This document shows, piece by piece, positions 8,093-16,866 of a stretch of 64,000 bases of DNA (position 1 is the stretch's first letter; each line of letters opens with the position of its first letter). The stretch comes from Bradyrhizobium roseum (GTDB lineage: Bacteria > Pseudomonadota > Alphaproteobacteria > Rhizobiales > Xanthobacteraceae): the NCBI RefSeq assembly GCF_030413175.1, contig NZ_CP129212.1, positions 1,860,001 to 1,924,000 on the forward strand, in the 5' to 3' direction. Below the pieces are notes generated by a model. That model had not been told where the DNA came from, ran no database searches, and saw only the letters and a list, made by a program, of their open reading frames with translations. The translations under genes and the position numbers were made by a program.

Positions 8093-9771
8093 GGCGTGGC
8101 GCTCTCGTTCCGGACGAATGGCAGCAGTGGAGGCGCCGTTAGAATGGCGCTGGTGTCGAGCCGCATTGTGCCGCCGCTCTTGAAGCCTGCGCCGGACGAT
8201 CCCTTACATGGTGGCACCGATCTGCGCCTTGCCAATTTGTCGGCTAGGTCGATGTCGCCTTCAGAATCGTAGATGGCGTCGTCCGGCTTTATGCCGAGAA
8301 TGTCCGCGAAGGCGTCGGAGTGCGCGCGGTGATAGATCCCGCCTCCGGTCCCCGCGAATTGGACGCGGCTGGCTTCGACGCCGGCAATTCCGGTCTGGCT
8401 GTCTTCCAGCACGGTCAACCGCTCGATGCAGGATGCCGCGCCGGTGAAGACGAACACGCGCGGATCCTGATTGCGCAGCACGATATCGAGCGCGCCGAAA
8501 TCTTCGGGGACTCGGATTTCGACCGCCCGCGCCGGCCGGGGCAACAGCACCTTTGTCTCCCGGCCGCCGTTGAAGTCGACAATGAACACCCGTCGCGCCG
8601 GATTGTCGGTGCTGCGCCAGATCGGCTTGACATTGTCGGCACAGACTTGAAGCCATTGGCCGGCAAAGCCGAGATTCGCGCATTTGTCCGCCGGGATGGT
8701 GCTGTTGGCACAGCCCTCCATCAGCGCCTCGCGGTACCGCAGCAACCGCGTCACCTTTTCACACCAGTGCGTCCCCTTCCTGACAGTCATGTTGGTCGAT
8801 GTCGCGGGCGTGGACGCCAGGCGTTTCATGGTGGTGCGAAATGCCGGATCGGGCGGGGCGGCTGCGATCAGGTCGAGCGCGCGCCTTGTATCCTCGGGCC
8901 GGCCCGTCGTGCTGAGGCCCTCGACCATCTCGCGCAGGGCTTCGATGTTCAGGGCGAATGGCGGTATGATGGCGAGTTCGTCGATGCCAAGGGCAGAGAG
9001 GACAAACGCGCCCGGTTCGGGGGCGGCAACGTCCGGGCCGCTCACAACGGCACGCCGCGGGGTTGGCCGCGGAACCAGGGACGGACCGACCAGCCAGTGG
9101 AAACGCATTTCAGGAAAGGCGACGAATTCATCGTAGGCGACAAGCTGTTCAGTATCGCCGGCGCGCAGTGCCAGCTCATACGTCCAGACTGCCTCGGTTT
9201 TATAATCCTTCCGATTTGTCGTCCACGAATGCGGCGCGACTCCGGCCTGCGTGTACAGGATCAAGCCGTCGCTGGGTGCGCTTTCGACGGGAACGGCGGT
9301 CGCGCAACTTCGCCATCCCGTCGGCACGATCATTTCGTCGCGCTCGCTACGGTCTTTCGCACAAGTGTCACGAGGGCCAACTTCCATCCGCCAGATTTTC
9401 TGAGGCCGGGAATTCGAACCCTTGACGGCGTAGACGTCGAACAGCCCGGTCTCGGCGAGGAAATACACGAACGGTTCCAGCCGGTTGCCCGGGCTGCGGA
9501 CGATCAGAACGCGAGGGCGGTCAGCCGCAGTGACTTTCACGCGCGGCCATGATGCAATTTCCGTCGTTCGGTTTGCCACGGTCTGTTTGGTTTGCAGCCA
9601 TTGGGCGCCATAATAGCCCGGCATCAATAGCCCACCCGCCAGCAGCAACCATCCGGACGGTTCGTTACGGACGAGCTTCCGACATCCGAAAATGAAGGCG
9701 ACTAGGCTTAGCGCGCAGAGGAGCAGCCAGCGCACCAAGACAAACAAGATCATTTCAAAGGTAATGGGCAT
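8089..9771 (-). CDS. Orphan membrane-anchored protein, unknown function
   Basis: I do not recognise this 560-residue protein. It starts with two hydrophobic segments (about residues 6-28 and 40-55), so it is probably anchored in the inner membrane. A large, apparently extracytoplasmic part with scattered Cys follows (for example CAKDRSERD, CANSTIPADKCANLGF, CADN, CIERL), which could form disulfides. No catalytic motif is clear. It lies alone between two direct-repeat copies of the ccrM 3' end. Its last four bases overlap the left copy, and its base composition looks somewhat less GC-rich than its neighbours. Acquisition as a small insertion is likely. Confidence 0.7.
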   Translation of the reverse strand: MPITFEMILFVLVRWLLLCALSLVAFIFGCRKLVRNEPSGWLLLAGGLLMPGYYGAQWLQTKQTVANRTTEIASWPRVKVTAADRPRVLIVRSPGNRLEPFVYFLAETGLFDVYAVKGSNSRPQKIWRMEVGPRDTCAKDRSERDEMIVPTGWRSCATAVPVESAPSDGLILYTQAGVAPHSWTTNRKDYKTEAVWTYELALRAGDTEQLVAYDEFVAFPEMRFHWLVGPSLVPRPTPRRAVVSGPDVAAPEPGAFVLSALGIDELAIIPPFALNIEALREMVEGLSTTGRPEDTRRALDLIAAAPPDPAFRTTMKRLASTPATSTNMTVRKGTHWCEKVTRLLRYREALMEGCANSTIPADKCANLGFAGQWLQVCADNVKPIWRSTDNPARRVFIVDFNGGRETKVLLPRPARAVEIRVPEDFGALDIVLRNQDPRVFVFTGAASCIERLTVLEDSQTGIAGVEASRVQFAGTGGGIYHRAHSDAFADILGIKPDDAIYDSEGDIDLADKLARRRSVPPCKGSSGAGFKSGGTMRLDTSAILTAPPLLPFVRNESATP

Positions 9772-9858
9772 GGCGGAGCTAGCCTAACAAACGCCGTTGA
9801 AGTTTCACGGCGTGTCCAGGCAATGACGCAACTTAGGGTAAATAAAGTTGCAAGCCGC

Positions 9859-11016
<1,158 letters not shown>

Positions 11017-11253
11017 AGGCGACGCTGTCGGCGACGCGGGACTAAAACAACCGACTGCCCGTACAGTGAATGGGCAAAGTAAAAATCGACTTAATCGGTA
11101 GAGTTGCTGAGAAGAGATTGCCGAGGAAACGTCGAAAGGTGTCCGCTCTAGGCAAATATTGCCGGGCAGGATATTGATTAATGGAATGGAAATTTTACGT
11201 GATTGCTGCGTTGGGTATTTGAGCCAACAGCCCGGGGACGAGGACACACCGCC

Positions 11254-12183
11254 ATGCGCTACGATGATTTCCGCCGCAGCGACAGTATCGATGACCGTCG
11301 CGACGATAGCGGTGGTGGCGGAGGCGGCGGATTTGGCCTGCCGATGGGTGGCGGCGGGCTCGGCATCGGCACCATCATCGTGCTTGGCCTCGTCGGCTAT
11401 GCCTTCGGCATCGATCCGCGCATCTTGATCGGCGGCGCCGAAATTCTCACCGGCGGCAACCAGGCGCCGAGCTACCAGACCGATCGCCGCTCGGGGCCGG
11501 CCAAGACCGGCGCGCCGAAAGATGAAGTCGGCAGCATGATTGCGGGTATCCTCGGCGAGATCGACGATCGCTGGAGCGAGATCTTTCAGGCAAGCGGCCA
11601 GAATTACACCGGGCCGCGCATCGTGCTGTTTCGCAACGCCACCAATGGCGGCCGTTGCGGCATGGCGCAGTCGGCGATGGGGCCGTTCTATTGCCCGCCG
11701 GACAAGCAGATCTTTCTCGACACCGCTTTCTTCCGTGAAGTCGAAACGCGCTTCAAGGGGTGTTCGGGCAGTTCCTGCAAGTTCACGACGGCCTACATCA
11801 TCGCGCATGAGGCGGGGCACCACATCCAGAACTTGCTCGGCATCCTGCCCCGCGTGCAGCGGCTGCAGCAGCAGGCGGGCAGCAAGGCGGAAGCCAATGC
11901 GCTGCAGGTCAAGGTCGAGTTGCAGGCTGATTGTCTTTCCGGCGTCTGGGTCAACCGCGAAGAGAAGAAGCGTCCGGGCTTCGTCGAAGAGGGAGACATC
12001 GATGCGGCGTTGCGGACGGCGACCGCGATCGGTGACGATACGTTGCAGCGTCAGTCGACGGGCAGGGTGGTGCCGGACAGTTTTACGCACGGCTCTGCGG
12101 CACAGCGCAAGCAGTGGTTCATGACCGGCTACAAGCAGGGTACGGTGCAGGCCTGCAACACGTTTGCGCAAGGCGCGCTATAG
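11254..12183 (+). CDS. Neutral zinc metallopeptidase (YpfJ-type)
   Basis: This 309-residue protein belongs to the putative neutral zinc metallopeptidase family (YpfJ, PF04228). A charged, Gly-rich N-terminus precedes one membrane segment (about residues 37-57, GLGIGTIIVLGLVGYAFGI). The peptidase domain carries the zinc motif HEAGH at 185-189. Conserved family features NGGRCGMAQSAMGPFYCPPD and LQADCLSGVW are present. It is probably membrane-anchored with the domain outside the cytoplasm, and its substrate is unknown. The ATG at 11254 follows GGGGACGAGGA. The open frame from 11203 lacks conservation. Confidence 0.92.
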   Translation: MRYDDFRRSDSIDDRRDDSGGGGGGGFGLPMGGGGLGIGTIIVLGLVGYAFGIDPRILIGGAEILTGGNQAPSYQTDRRSGPAKTGAPKDEVGSMIAGILGEIDDRWSEIFQASGQNYTGPRIVLFRNATNGGRCGMAQSAMGPFYCPPDKQIFLDTAFFREVETRFKGCSGSSCKFTTAYIIAHEAGHHIQNLLGILPRVQRLQQQAGSKAEANALQVKVELQADCLSGVWVNREEKKRPGFVEEGDIDAALRTATAIGDDTLQRQSTGRVVPDSFTHGSAAQRKQWFMTGYKQGTVQACNTFAQGAL

Positions 12184-12203
12184 CTGGGTGGAGAAGTAAT
12201 GAT

Positions 12204-12321
12204 CGTCATGGCCGGGCAAAAGCGCGAAGCGCGTCTTTTCGCCAGACATTCCGGCTATCCACGTCTTTACTTGAATGAGAGATTGAAGACGTGGATGCCC
12301 GGGACAGGCCCGGGCATGACG
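12204..12321. repeat. Palindromic intergenic repeat, family B
   Basis: A composite inverted repeat has an outer pair CGTCATGGCCGGGCA (12204-12218) facing GCCCGGGCATGACG (12308-12321). The inner perfect pair ATCCACGTCTT (12257-12267) faces AAGACGTGGAT (12286-12296). It sits in the metallopeptidase-moaB gap and ends 14 bp before the moaB start. Confidence 0.7.
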
Positions 12322-12335
12322 AGAAGAAGAAAGTC

Positions 12336-12899
12336 ATGTCGTCCATCGATGAATCCAAACAATTCGTGCCGCTGAACATCGCGGTGCTCACCGTCTCCGA
12401 CACCCGCTCGCTGGCCGATGACAAGTCCGGCACCACGCTGGCGGACCGACTGAGTGCGGCCGGTCACCACCTGGCCGCGCGCGAAATCGTCACCGACGAC
12501 GTCGAGGCCATCCGCGCCGTCGTCAGGCGCTGGATCGCGGATGAGGGGGTTGATGCCATCATCACCACCGGCGGCACCGGCTTCACCGGACGCGACGTGA
12601 CGCCGGAGGCGATCGAGCCCCTGTTCGAAAAGCGGATGGACGGATTTTCGATCGCCTTCCACATGCTGAGCCATGCCAAGATCGGCACCTCGACGGTGCA
12701 GAGCCGCGCTACCGCAGGTGTCGCGGGCGCGACCTTCATCTTCTGCCTGCCGGGATCCCCGGGCGCCTGCAAGGATGCTTGGGATGGTATCCTCAACGCC
12801 CAGCTCGACTACCGCACGCGGCCCTGCAATTTCGTCGAGATCATGCCGCGGCTCGATGAGCATCTGCGGCGGCCTAAAGCCCAAGGCGCCTCAGCCTGA
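12336..12899 (+). CDS. moaB: Molybdenum cofactor biosynthesis protein B
   Basis: This 187-residue MoaB/MogA-type protein acts in molybdopterin adenylylation or binding during molybdenum cofactor synthesis. It has the MPT-binding TGGTGFTGRD motif (78-87), an N-terminal LNIAVLTVSDTRS strand, and the C-terminal FCLPGSPGACKDAWDGIL block. The ATG at 12336 follows an AAGAAGAAAG stretch. An upstream in-frame start at 12291 would lie inside a palindromic repeat. A molybdenum hydroxylase operon lies near 60-64 kb of the same window and would need this cofactor. Confidence 0.93.
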   Translation: MSSIDESKQFVPLNIAVLTVSDTRSLADDKSGTTLADRLSAAGHHLAAREIVTDDVEAIRAVVRRWIADEGVDAIITTGGTGFTGRDVTPEAIEPLFEKRMDGFSIAFHMLSHAKIGTSTVQSRATAGVAGATFIFCLPGSPGACKDAWDGILNAQLDYRTRPCNFVEIMPRLDEHLRRPKAQGASA

Positions 12900-12930
12900 C
12901 CAGCCGCGCGGCGATCGTGCCGCGCCGGCT

Positions 12931-13857
12931 TCACAACTCGAGTTCCCAGGTTTCGCCGATCAGGTCCTGGCCAAAACTGCGGTGCGGCTCGGTGGCGACC
13001 TGCCGGAAGCCCGCTTTCTGATAGATGCTGCGCGCGGCGAGCAGGATGCTCTGGGTCCACAGCGTGATCTTGCGATAGCCGCAGGCTCTTGCGAACGCGA
13101 TGCATTCTCCGACCAGCCGGTGGCCGAGCCGCTGGCCGCGTCCGGCCGGGTCGATCAGCAGCAACCGCAGTTTTGCGACGTCGTCGCTGTGCCGCACCAG
13201 AAAGATCGAGCCGACCTGCGTCCCGTCGATCTCGGCGATCCAGCAGCGCTCGCGCGACGCGTCGAACGAGGCGAGGAATTTTGCCGTGATCTCGGCAACC
13301 AGCCCCTCGAACGAGGAATCGAAACCGTATTCTCGGGCGTAAAGCGCGCCGTGGCTCTGCACCACCCATCCCATGTCGCCGGGGCGCGGCTCGCGCAGCA
13401 CAGCAGTCCGTGCCACGGCACCGCCATCGAGCAGCCGCCGGATGTCGGCCATGGAATCGATCAGCCGCGCCTTGCCGCCGGGCGGCAGCCCTTCCAGCAT
13501 CGCCGCGATATGATCATTCGTGCTGCGGTCGAGTTTTGCGAAGGCTTGCCGTCCCTTGGCGGTCAAAGCGAGGCGGTACTGCCGGCGGTCGGTCGGCAGC
13601 GGTTCGCGGCTGATGAAGCCGGCTTCATCAAAACCCTGCACGATGCGGCTGAGATAGCCGGCATCGAGCCCCAGTTCGGCACCGATTTCCTTGGCCGAGA
13701 GGTTTTCGCGATGGGCGAGTTCGTAGAGGACCCGCGCTTCGCTCAGCGAGAACGGGCCTTCCAGAAGCTGCTGATCGAGCACGCCGAGCCTGCGGGTGTA
13801 GAAACGGTTGAAGGCGCGGACGGCCGCGATATCAGGTTTGGGATCTGAATCGGACAT
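12931..13857 (-). CDS. MarR-type regulator fused to GNAT acetyltransferase
   Basis: This 308-residue protein has two domains. Residues 1-145 form a MarR winged helix (NRFYTRRLGVLDQQLLEGPF, then LSAKEIGAELGLDAGYLSRIVQGFDEAGFI). Residues about 160-308 form a GNAT acetyltransferase ending in the acetyl-CoA-binding RGQRLGHRLVGECIAFARA block. This fusion is a recognised family, and whether the acetyltransferase acts on a small molecule or a protein is not known. GAGGAAG precedes the ATG. An inverted repeat TTGCCA-N22-TGGCAA (13880-13913) lies upstream and may be its operator. Confidence 0.92.
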   Translation of the reverse strand: MSDSDPKPDIAAVRAFNRFYTRRLGVLDQQLLEGPFSLSEARVLYELAHRENLSAKEIGAELGLDAGYLSRIVQGFDEAGFISREPLPTDRRQYRLALTAKGRQAFAKLDRSTNDHIAAMLEGLPPGGKARLIDSMADIRRLLDGGAVARTAVLREPRPGDMGWVVQSHGALYAREYGFDSSFEGLVAEITAKFLASFDASRERCWIAEIDGTQVGSIFLVRHSDDVAKLRLLLIDPAGRGQRLGHRLVGECIAFARACGYRKITLWTQSILLAARSIYQKAGFRQVATEPHRSFGQDLIGETWELEL

Positions 13858-13879
13858 GGCGCTTCCTCAATATTTATAT

Positions 13880-13913
13880 TTGCCATTCTCAAAGATATAG
13901 TTGCTTTTGGCAA
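13880..13913. promoter_or_regulatory. Possible MarR operator upstream of the MarR-GNAT gene
   Basis: The hexamers TTGCCA (13880-13885) and TGGCAA (13908-13913) are inverted around a 22-bp AT-rich centre, 23-56 bp before the start codon. A second dyad TTGC-N5-GCAA overlaps the distal half. The location suits autorepression, but this is inferred only. Confidence 0.4.
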
Positions 13914-14010
13914 GTATTATCTCATGGAAGGCAATTTGCGAAGCGCGCCAAGGCCTTCGCTACTGTGCATGGGGTTGTTTTCGATGTTTTGGTTGGGGCC
14001 TGCGGCGCCC

Positions 14011-14583
14011 TTAGGCGACGACCATGATCCGGCTGCGCAACTGCGTGCGCGCCGAACGGCCGAGCTGGCGCAGCAGCCGCGTCTCGGAGCGTCGCGAATC
14101 CGGCCGGTAGCCGCCGAGCCGTTCATAATGATCGCGGGCGATCAGCAGCCCCTGTTCCGCCGACGGTCCGGCAATCATGCGGGCCACGAACTTGATGCCG
14201 TCGCGCAGCCGCGTGTCGGAATAGGGTGAGCGGGCGTAGCGGAAGACGCCGGCGCGCGGCCGGCCGCTGTTCGATACATTCTGGATAAACTGCGTGGTCT
14301 CCTCGATCCAGCCATGGTCGAGCACCGCGCCGGCGTGCAGGAACATCAGCCAGGGCGAGCGCGCCGCCCGCGCGCCGGTGGCCAGCGCCGCGGCGCGTGT
14401 GCCGTCGAAGGCCAGGAAGCGGCAGCCGGCGACGTCGGCCACGCGTTCGATCACGCCATTGCCGGCCCGGTCCACCAACAGCACCTCGCGGATGATCCCG
14501 GCTGCCGCTCCCGGCACCAGCGCCGCCAGCGTCGCGACCGCGGGCTGCTCGACACCTTCGGTTGGAATGATCACGCTCAACAT
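14011..14583 (-). CDS. Small family-2-like glycosyltransferase
   Basis: This 190-residue protein begins MLSVIIPTEG, the nucleotide-sugar-binding start of GT-A family 2 glycosyltransferases. A region LMFLHAGAVLDHGW (about residues 93-106) takes the place of the DxD area but lacks a clear DxD. The C-terminal third (GPSAEQGLLIARDHYERLGGYRP) is typical of the TIGR04283-like short glycosyltransferases. Sugar donor and acceptor are unknown. No strong ribosome site precedes the ATG, and an upstream 42-codon frame overlaps it by 7 bases, so translational coupling is possible. Confidence 0.75.
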   Translation of the reverse strand: MLSVIIPTEGVEQPAVATLAALVPGAAAGIIREVLLVDRAGNGVIERVADVAGCRFLAFDGTRAAALATGARAARSPWLMFLHAGAVLDHGWIEETTQFIQNVSNSGRPRAGVFRYARSPYSDTRLRDGIKFVARMIAGPSAEQGLLIARDHYERLGGYRPDSRRSETRLLRQLGRSARTQLRSRIMVVA

Positions 14584-14705
14584 GAATAAGGCTTCGGTGG
14601 CTCAAAGGATGTAAAACGCTGCACCGTTATCACCTTGTCACATTTAAAGCAGCGGTCGCGCCTGCGGTTTTTTGCGGCACATGATGAAAGCACCGTTCTG
14701 ACCAT
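14577..14705 (-). CDS. Possible 42-residue Cys-rich protein
   Basis: A short frame encodes 42 residues with four Cys, including the zinc-knuckle-like RCFKCDK, and ends KPYSC. Its last 7 bases overlap the start of the glycosyltransferase gene at 14583, which lacks its own ribosome site. No Shine-Dalgarno is seen for the small frame, so it may be a chance frame. Confidence 0.25.
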   Translation of the reverse strand: MVRTVLSSCAAKNRRRDRCFKCDKVITVQRFTSFEPPKPYSC

Positions 14706-14771
14706 TGCGCGCCGTGCGCCAGTTGCCGAAGATGTTCTTGATTTGTTCCTTTGGCGTGCTATGTTGGCTTC

Positions 14772-15932
14772 ATGAGCCGAGCATCCTCCCATGCCCTCAA
14801 GCCCCCGCCGGTCACGGCGCCCTCCGAACCGGCGGGGGCGACACCTTTTCCCGAACTTGCCGTCGCCATTGAAGGCAAACGAAAGCGCGGCCGCGGCGCG
14901 CAATCCAACGCCAGCGGCCGGTTCGAGGCCGAGGCGCGGGTCGCCTTCGACGACGGCTGGCAGAGCCTGGACGACCTGCCGCCGTTCAAAACCACCGTGT
15001 CGCTCGACACCTCGCGCAAGGTCATCACCCGCAACGACTCGCCCGACATCGGCTTCGATCGTTCGATCAATCCCTATCGCGGCTGTGAGCACGGTTGCGT
15101 CTACTGTTTCGCGCGGCCGACGCACGCGTTTCTCGGATTGTCGCCCGGGCTCGATTTTGAAACCAAGCTGCAGATCAAGCCGGACGCGCCGGAACTGCTG
15201 GAGAAGGAACTGGCCGCCTCCGGCTACGAGCCGCGGATGATCGCGATCGGCACCAACACCGATCCCTACCAGCCGATCGAGCGCGAGCACAAAATCATGC
15301 GGGGGATTCTCGAGGTGCTGGAGCGGGCCGGCCATCCGGTCGGCATTGTCACCAAATCGGCGCTGGTGACCCGCGACATCGATATCCTGGCGCGGATGGC
15401 AAAGCGGAATCTGGCCAAGGTCGCCATCTCAGTGACGACGCTCGATCCCAAGCTCGCACGCACCATGGAGCCGCGCGCCTCGACGCCGTCCAAGCGGCTG
15501 GAGGCGTTGAAGCAGTTGTCGGAAGCCGGAATTCCCGCGACGGTCATGGTCGCGCCGGTGATTCCCGCGCTGAACGATTCCGAGATCGAGCGCATCCTCG
15601 ATGCCGCCGCCCATGCTGGCGTCAAGGAGGCCAGCTATGTGCTGCTGCGGCTGCCGCTGGAAGTGCGCGACCTGTTTCGCGAGTGGCTGATGGCGAACTA
15701 TCCCGACCGCTACCGCCACGTCTTCACCCTGATCCGCGACATGCGCGGTGGTCGCGACTACGATTCGCAATGGGGCACGCGCATGAAGGGCACCGGCCCG
15801 ATGGCCTGGATGATCGGCCGCCGATTCGAGATCGCCTGCGAAAGGCTCGGTCTCAATAAGCGCCGCCTGAAGCTGACGACCGATCATTTCGTCAAGCCGA
15901 AGCGCAGCGGACAGCAACTGAGTTTGTTTTAG
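14772..15932 (+). CDS. Radical SAM protein, PA0069 family
   Basis: This 386-residue radical SAM protein is of the spore photoproduct lyase-like PA0069 family. The cluster-binding Cys are at 105, 109 and 112 (YRGCEHGCVYC, C-x3-C-x2-C). SAM-binding blocks GTNTDPYQPIE and LPLEVRDLFREWL are present, and the C-terminus carries MKGTGPMAWMIGRRFEIAC. The reaction is unknown for the family. The start is uncertain: ATG at 14772 was chosen, and a TTG at 14751 would add seven residues. No strong ribosome site is seen. Confidence 0.88.
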   Translation: MSRASSHALKPPPVTAPSEPAGATPFPELAVAIEGKRKRGRGAQSNASGRFEAEARVAFDDGWQSLDDLPPFKTTVSLDTSRKVITRNDSPDIGFDRSINPYRGCEHGCVYCFARPTHAFLGLSPGLDFETKLQIKPDAPELLEKELAASGYEPRMIAIGTNTDPYQPIEREHKIMRGILEVLERAGHPVGIVTKSALVTRDIDILARMAKRNLAKVAISVTTLDPKLARTMEPRASTPSKRLEALKQLSEAGIPATVMVAPVIPALNDSEIERILDAAAHAGVKEASYVLLRLPLEVRDLFREWLMANYPDRYRHVFTLIRDMRGGRDYDSQWGTRMKGTGPMAWMIGRRFEIACERLGLNKRRLKLTTDHFVKPKRSGQQLSLF

Positions 15933-16016
15933 GGCCGAGCGCCGCCGGATTGAATAGCGGGAATTGCGACAGGTTTCCGGTTGCGCCCGGCCGCGCGCTT
16001 TCGCACGATCCCGCCC

Positions 16017-16787
16017 ATGATTCGGGACAAGTCCGCCAACAAGAAAGCCGGCAAGGCGCCGGCCAGGCCGCCCAAGGGCATCATCGCGGTTGCGCCGCCG
16101 AGCTTTCGTCGCGAGCGGGCGCTGATCAAGCGCGGCGTATGGCCGGTGGCCGGTTGCGACGAGGCCGGGCGCGGTCCGTTGGCGGGTCCGGTGGTGGCCG
16201 CCGCCGTCGTGCTCGATCCAAAACGGATCCCGAAAGGCATCGACGATTCCAAGCGGCTGACGGCCGAGCGCCGCGAGGAATTGTTCGAGGAGATCTGCGC
16301 GACGTCGTCCTTTGCGGTCGCCTTTGCCTCGCCGGCGCGGATCGATCGCGACAATATTCTGCGTGCTTCGCTGTGGGCGCTGGCGCGCGCGGTTCGCGCG
16401 TTGCCTGAGATGCCGCAGCATGTCTTCGTCGACGGCCGCGACAAGATCGACGCGCCCTGCGACTGCGATGCCGTGATCGGCGGCGACGGCATCGTGATGT
16501 CGATTGCGGCGGCCTCGATCATCGCAAAAGTGACGCGCGACCGCTTGATGAGCGCGTTGGCGCTGGATTGCCCGGGCTACGGTTTTGAAAGCCACAAGGG
16601 CTACGCCGTTCCGGAACATCGCGAGGCGCTGGACCGCCTGGGTCCGAGCATGTACCACCGCCGGTTTTTCGCGCCGGTCGTGGCGGCGCGGCGAAAGCAT
16701 TATCCCGAGACGGTGGCAGAGACGGTCGAACCCGATCTCTTTACCGTCGATAGCGAAATCAATTCAGGCATTCCGGCCACAATCTGA
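16017..16787 (+). CDS. rnhB: Ribonuclease HII
   Basis: RNase HII cuts RNA/DNA hybrids and removes single ribonucleotides from DNA. The 256-residue product has the diagnostic [13 protein letters not shown] block with catalytic Asp48 and Glu49. Asp139 lies in VDGRD and Asp175 in SIIAKVTRD. The [10 protein letters not shown] segment completes the family signature. An N-terminal tail of about 40 residues, rich in Lys, Arg and Ala, precedes the usual start of the fold and is longer than in E. coli RnhB. The ATG at 16017 is used because an upstream start adds nothing recognisable. Confidence 0.95.
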   Translation: MIRDKSANKKAGKAPARPPKGIIAVAPPSFRRERALIKRGVWPVAGCDEAGRGPLAGPVVAAAVVLDPKRIPKGIDDSKRLTAERREELFEEICATSSFAVAFASPARIDRDNILRASLWALARAVRALPEMPQHVFVDGRDKIDAPCDCDAVIGGDGIVMSIAAASIIAKVTRDRLMSALALDCPGYGFESHKGYAVPEHREALDRLGPSMYHRRFFAPVVAARRKHYPETVAETVEPDLFTVDSEINSGIPATI

Positions 16788-16866
16788 GGCGGTTGCCTCG
16801 GCGGCGCGTGCGCTCTATCAAACGTCGTTGGGGACAGGGCTGCTCGGCCCGGCATTCGGACGTTTC

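Noticed and set aside
11091..11105. CtrA box upstream of ccrM (TTAA-N7-TTAA)
   Set aside because: Only one TTAA half is present, and the second half (AGTT) does not match.
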